NCBI GenBank assembly: GCA_020634215.1
Contig: JACKCD010000098.1
Coordinates: forward strand, 1-5,911
Source: Ardenticatenaceae bacterium
Lineage (GTDB): Bacteria; Chloroflexota; Anaerolineae; Promineifilales; Promineifilaceae
Length of the DNA: 5,911 nucleotides
Direction: 5' to 3'
Shown here: one piece after another, positions 3,766-5,911 of the stretch
Position numbering within the stretch: the first letter of the stretch is position 1
Layout of the letters: every line of letters starts with the position of its first letter
The notes under the pieces: model-generated
What the model saw: the letters and a program-made list of their open reading frames with translations, nothing else
Told to the model about the DNA's origin: nothing
The model's database searches: none
Program-made: the position numbers and the translations under genes

Positions 3766-5911
3766 GTGGCTGACCGATTGTTACAAACCAAGCTGTTTAT
3801 ACCGTCCAAACGGCCGTTTCTCATCCCCCGCGCTCGGCTGCATCAGCAGCTAGATGGCGGGCGTGATGGGCGAGTGACGCTGGTTGCTGCCCCTGCCGGC
3901 TTTGGCAAAACTACCCTCGTTACAAGCTGGCTGGCCGAACAAACCACACCTCATGCCCCGTACCCCACGCCCCATATCGCTTGGCTATCCCTCGACGAAC
4001 ACGATAACGACCCCGGACGCTTCCTTGCCTACCTGCTGGCCGCCATCCAAACCGTTTGCCCCACCGTGGTCGGCTTGCTGCCGGGCAACGATGAATGGCA
4101 GCCCCGCGACCTTGAGGCGGCGATGGAGGAATTGCTTAATGAGTTGGCAGGGGAAAAACGGCCGTTTTTCCTCACCCTCGACGACTACCACCTCATCACC
4201 AACCCTCATTCACTCCACGACCGCATTGGCTTTTTTTGTGGATTATCTCCCCTGCACTCTCCACCTCATTCTCACCAGCCGTGCCGAACTGCTGCTGTCA
4301 GCGTTTCGCCGCTGGCGCGTGATGCGGCCGTACCAACGACATCTTCGCGCTGGACATCTAACCTTACCGCCGAGGAAGCCGCCGCCTTTTTGCGCCAAAC
4401 TGGGGCTGGATTTGGCCGACGACACCATTGTTGCCCTGGAAGCGCAAACGGAAGGTGGGTGGCCGGGCCGCATGCCACGCCCCTGCTGCGCGCGGAGCCA
4501 GAGACCCCGCCGCTCTCATTGCCAACTTCACCGGCCGTGACCGCCACATCACCGATTACCTGCTGGCCGCGCTGTACCCACCAGCCGCCAGAGGTGCAGG
4601 TGGATTTTGCTGCAACGGCCGTTCTGGACCGCCTAACGGGGGATCTGTGTGACGCTTTGTTGAGCAGGGGAGCAGGGGAGCAGGGGAGCAGGGGAGAACA
4701 GATCACCCCTGCTCCCCTGCCCCTCCGCCCCCCTGCCGCTTCCCTTCTACACCACCTCGAAACCCACAACCTCTTCCTCATCCCCCTCGACAACGAACGC
4801 CGCTGGTATCGGTATCACCATTTGTTTGGGCAACTACTGCGGCAGCGATTGCGGCAAGAGCGGGGAGAAACGGCCGTTCGTGACCTCCATCGCCGCGCCG
4901 CCCAGTGGCATGAGCAGCATGGGGAGTTGGAAACGGCCGTTTTCCACACCCTGCAAGCCCACGACCACGACGAAGCCGCCCGACTCGTTGCCACACTCAA
5001 CCCCGGCAATTTGTGGGCACCCGACAGCATGGGGCTGTTGCAGCAGTGGGGCGAAGCCATCCCCGCCGCCAGCTTGCAGCGTCATCCCCGCGCCGCCATT
5101 TTAGTCGCCTCGGCTCATATGATCAGCGGTGCCATCCCAGCTTGCCTTCAGTTTTTGCAGTTGGTAACAGGAGAAACGGCCGTTTTTGGCGAAACCAACC
5201 TCCTCCAGGCCATTATCACCCGCAACGAAGGCAACATTCCTCAAGCCCTCACGCTGGTAGAACAAGCCCTCACCTACATTCCCACCACCGACCACATCTT
5301 GCGCTGGGTTGCCCGGATGCAATTAGCCTCTTGCCAGCAAGAATTGGGTCATATTCAGCAGGCCGAAAACACGATGGCAGCAATTTTGCGGCAAATGCGG
5401 CAGCAATCAACAACCGATCTGTCCATTAAACTACAGGCCGTGCGCTTTCTGGCGGCTATGCAGGCCATGCAGGGGGATTTGTTCCAGGCGCAGCGGCAGT
5501 ATGAAGAGGGGCTAGTGTTGGCGCAATCGGGTAGCTTGTCGGTGACGACCGGGCTGATGCACCTGGGGCTGGGCGAGCTGTCTTACCAGTGGAATGAGCT
5601 GGACAAGGCGGCGGCGGCGTTTGCCGAAGCGCACCGCTGGGGCCGGCGCACGGGGATGACTGACATCATGATTGGCGTTTATTTGGGGCAGATGGATTTG
5701 GCCTGCCAGCGGCGGGACGTGGCGGAATTGGAAGCGTTGATTGAGCAGCTAACGGCGTATGTGGTTCCCAGCCAAATGCCAACCATCATCAACATGGTGG
5801 CAACGATGGTGCAGCTTTATCGGCTGCGGCTGTGGCGGGTGGACGGGGGCAAGGGGTTGGCAACGGCCGTTCGCTGGGTCAACGCCTCCGGGCTAAAATT
5901 AACCGACGAAC
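3766..5911 (+). CDS. MalT/LuxR-family signal-transduction ATPase (STAND class), 3'-partial, with internal frame disruption
   Basis: MalT-type regulators use an NTPase switch and a TPR-like superhelical sensor to control a C-terminal LuxR helix-turn-helix; the sensor binds an inducer. The frame is open from GTG 3766 to the window edge (715 codons), so the family's usual ~900-residue length implies the DNA-binding end is outside the window. The N-terminus MADRLLQTKLFIP...LIPRARL is typical. Walker A is APAGFGKTT (residues 42-50, Lys48) and Walker B is LTLDDYHLI (136-144, Asp139/Asp140). Residues 158-271 of the open frame do not resemble the family, whereas the other frames do. Identity resumes at HQPPEVQVDFAATAVLDRLTGDLCDALL, then an inserted repeat-coded stretch (300-325), then NLFLIPLD and RRWYRYHHLF (to 354). 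Residues about 420-715 are helical TPR-like repeats. GTG is chosen because the consensus -10 is 6 nt upstream and the family start fits; there is no Shine-Dalgarno site. Confidence 0.8.
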   Translation, partial: MADRLLQTKLFIPSKRPFLIPRARLHQQLDGGRDGRVTLVAAPAGFGKTTLVTSWLAEQTTPHAPYPTPHIAWLSLDEHDNDPGRFLAYLLAAIQTVCPTVVGLLPGNDEWQPRDLEAAMEELLNELAGEKRPFFLTLDDYHLITNPHSLHDRIGFFCGLSPLHSPPHSHQPCRTAAVSVSPLARDAAVPTTSSRWTSNLTAEEAAAFLRQTGAGFGRRHHCCPGSANGRWVAGPHATPLLRAEPETPPLSLPTSPAVTATSPITCWPRCTHQPPEVQVDFAATAVLDRLTGDLCDALLSRGAGEQGSRGEQITPAPLPLRPPAASLLHHLETHNLFLIPLDNERRWYRYHHLFGQLLRQRLRQERGETAVRDLHRRAAQWHEQHGELETAVFHTLQAHDHDEAARLVATLNPGNLWAPDSMGLLQQWGEAIPAASLQRHPRAAILVASAHMISGAIPACLQFLQLVTGETAVFGETNLLQAIITRNEGNIPQALTLVEQALTYIPTTDHILRWVARMQLASCQQELGHIQQAENTMAAILRQMRQQSTTDLSIKLQAVRFLAAMQAMQGDLFQAQRQYEEGLVLAQSGSLSVTTGLMHLGLGELSYQWNELDKAAAAFAEAHRWGRRTGMTDIMIGVYLGQMDLACQRRDVAELEALIEQLTAYVVPSQMPTIINMVATMVQLYRLRLWRVDGGKGLATAVRWVNASGLKLTDE
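4231..4579 (+). other. Frame-scrambled segment of the MalT-like gene: about seven single-base indels
   Basis: Family-like sequence passes from frame to frame without losing residues. Frame 1 ends at HDRIGFF, then frame 2 reads VDYLPCTLHLILTSRAELLL, frame 3 RTNDIFALDI, and frame 1 NLTAEEAAAFLRQT. Next come frame 2 LDLADDTIVALEAQTEG, frame 1 WVAGPHATPLLRAEPE, frame 3 DPAALIANFTGRDRHITDYL, and frame 1 HQPPEVQ. Inferred sites: extra T in the T7 run 4231-4237; an extra base near 4324-4329; extra T at 4359; extra G in 4402-4405; a missing G near 4454-4455; a missing G near 4503-4504; extra C in 4577-4579. The net is +3, so the original frame returns. Most sites are in or beside short homopolymers, and the decoded residues stay conserved. 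This fits sequencing or assembly error better than an old pseudogene. Confidence 0.75.
4663..4720. repeat. AGCAGGGG tandem repeat x4 plus inverted partner, inside the coding frame
   Basis: Four exact 8-bp units lie at 4663-4670, 4671-4678, 4679-4686 and 4687-4694. The block GCAGGGGAGCAGGGG (4680-4694) is the exact reverse complement of CCCCTGCTCCCCTGC (4706-4720), giving a 15-bp stem with an 11-nt loop. It encodes SRGAGEQGSRGEQ followed by a Pro/Leu-rich stretch with no counterpart expected in MalT-like proteins at this point. It therefore looks like an intergenic-type repeat that landed in frame. Confidence 0.85.

Larger units (their letters stand above)
1097..5871. repeat. Iterated palindrome AACGGCCGTT, ten exact dispersed copies
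   Basis: Exact copies start at 1097, 1639, 3052, 3809, 4157, 4614, 4869, 4932, 5175 and 5862. All lie in coding sequence of three unrelated genes and are read in all three frames: NGR once (1097), KRPF twice (3809, 4157) and TAV seven times. One-arm variants also occur, for example AACGGCCGAA at 855-864. With equal base frequencies a given 10-mer is expected about 0.006 times in this length. Amino acid conservation cannot explain the use of all three frames, so the signal acts on or arises from DNA. Confidence 0.9.

Noticed and set aside
4231..4237. T7 run as a programmed ribosomal frameshift site
   Set aside because: About six more frame changes follow within 345 bp, which programmed shifting cannot explain, and there is no family precedent.
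3884..4540. 218-codon plus-strand frame inside the MalT-like gene
   Set aside because: Its first half is an out-of-frame reading of the Walker A/B region. Only short middle pieces resemble the family, and these are the displaced parts of the same gene rather than a separate protein.
4272..4793. 173-codon minus-strand frame over the frame-scrambled region
   Set aside because: It is open because of high GC content and the AGCAGGGG repeat. It has no domain, and the plus strand carries family sequence throughout.

Overview
The window reads as a bacterial chromosomal segment, probably from a Chloroflexota lineage (Anaerolineae or relatives). This is an inference from three things: the Pro/Thr-rich lipoprotein linker, a very large MalT-like regulator starting 'LLQTKLFIP', and dense short palindromic repeats. 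No rRNA, tRNA, CRISPR array or transposase is visible.

Layout: (1) Positions 2-1942, plus strand, hold the 3' part of a dimethylglycine/sarcosine dehydrogenase-like flavoenzyme, with its N-terminus outside the window. (2) A perfect 13-bp inverted repeat sits in the 58-bp convergent gap. (3) Positions 2612-2001, minus strand, hold a HigB toxin/HigA antitoxin operon, with a strong promoter that carries a 10-bp palindrome in its spacer. (4) About 300 bp of intergenic sequence follows with no recognisable gene. (5) Positions 2951-3685, plus strand, encode a lipoprotein with a Pro/Thr linker and a C-terminal beta-rich domain of unknown function. (6) A perfect 14-bp hairpin is followed at once by a TATAAT promoter. 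(7) From 3766 to the window end, plus strand, runs a MalT/LuxR-type signal-transduction ATPase. Its frame is formally open, but a ~345-bp segment (4237-4579) is readable only by switching among all three frames.

The genes do not form one pathway: they are a catabolic flavoenzyme, a toxin-antitoxin module, a surface lipoprotein and a regulator. The most notable signals are at DNA level. The 10-mer palindrome AACGGCCGTT occurs ten times and is read in all three coding frames, which resembles the HIP1 iterated palindrome of cyanobacteria in behaviour. Two independent promoters place the predicted transcription start on or next to the start codon, suggesting leaderless mRNAs. An in-frame AGCAGGGG tandem repeat with an inverted partner adds a foreign-looking segment to the regulator. 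I see no convincing new multi-gene system; the iterated palindrome is the best candidate for something undescribed.
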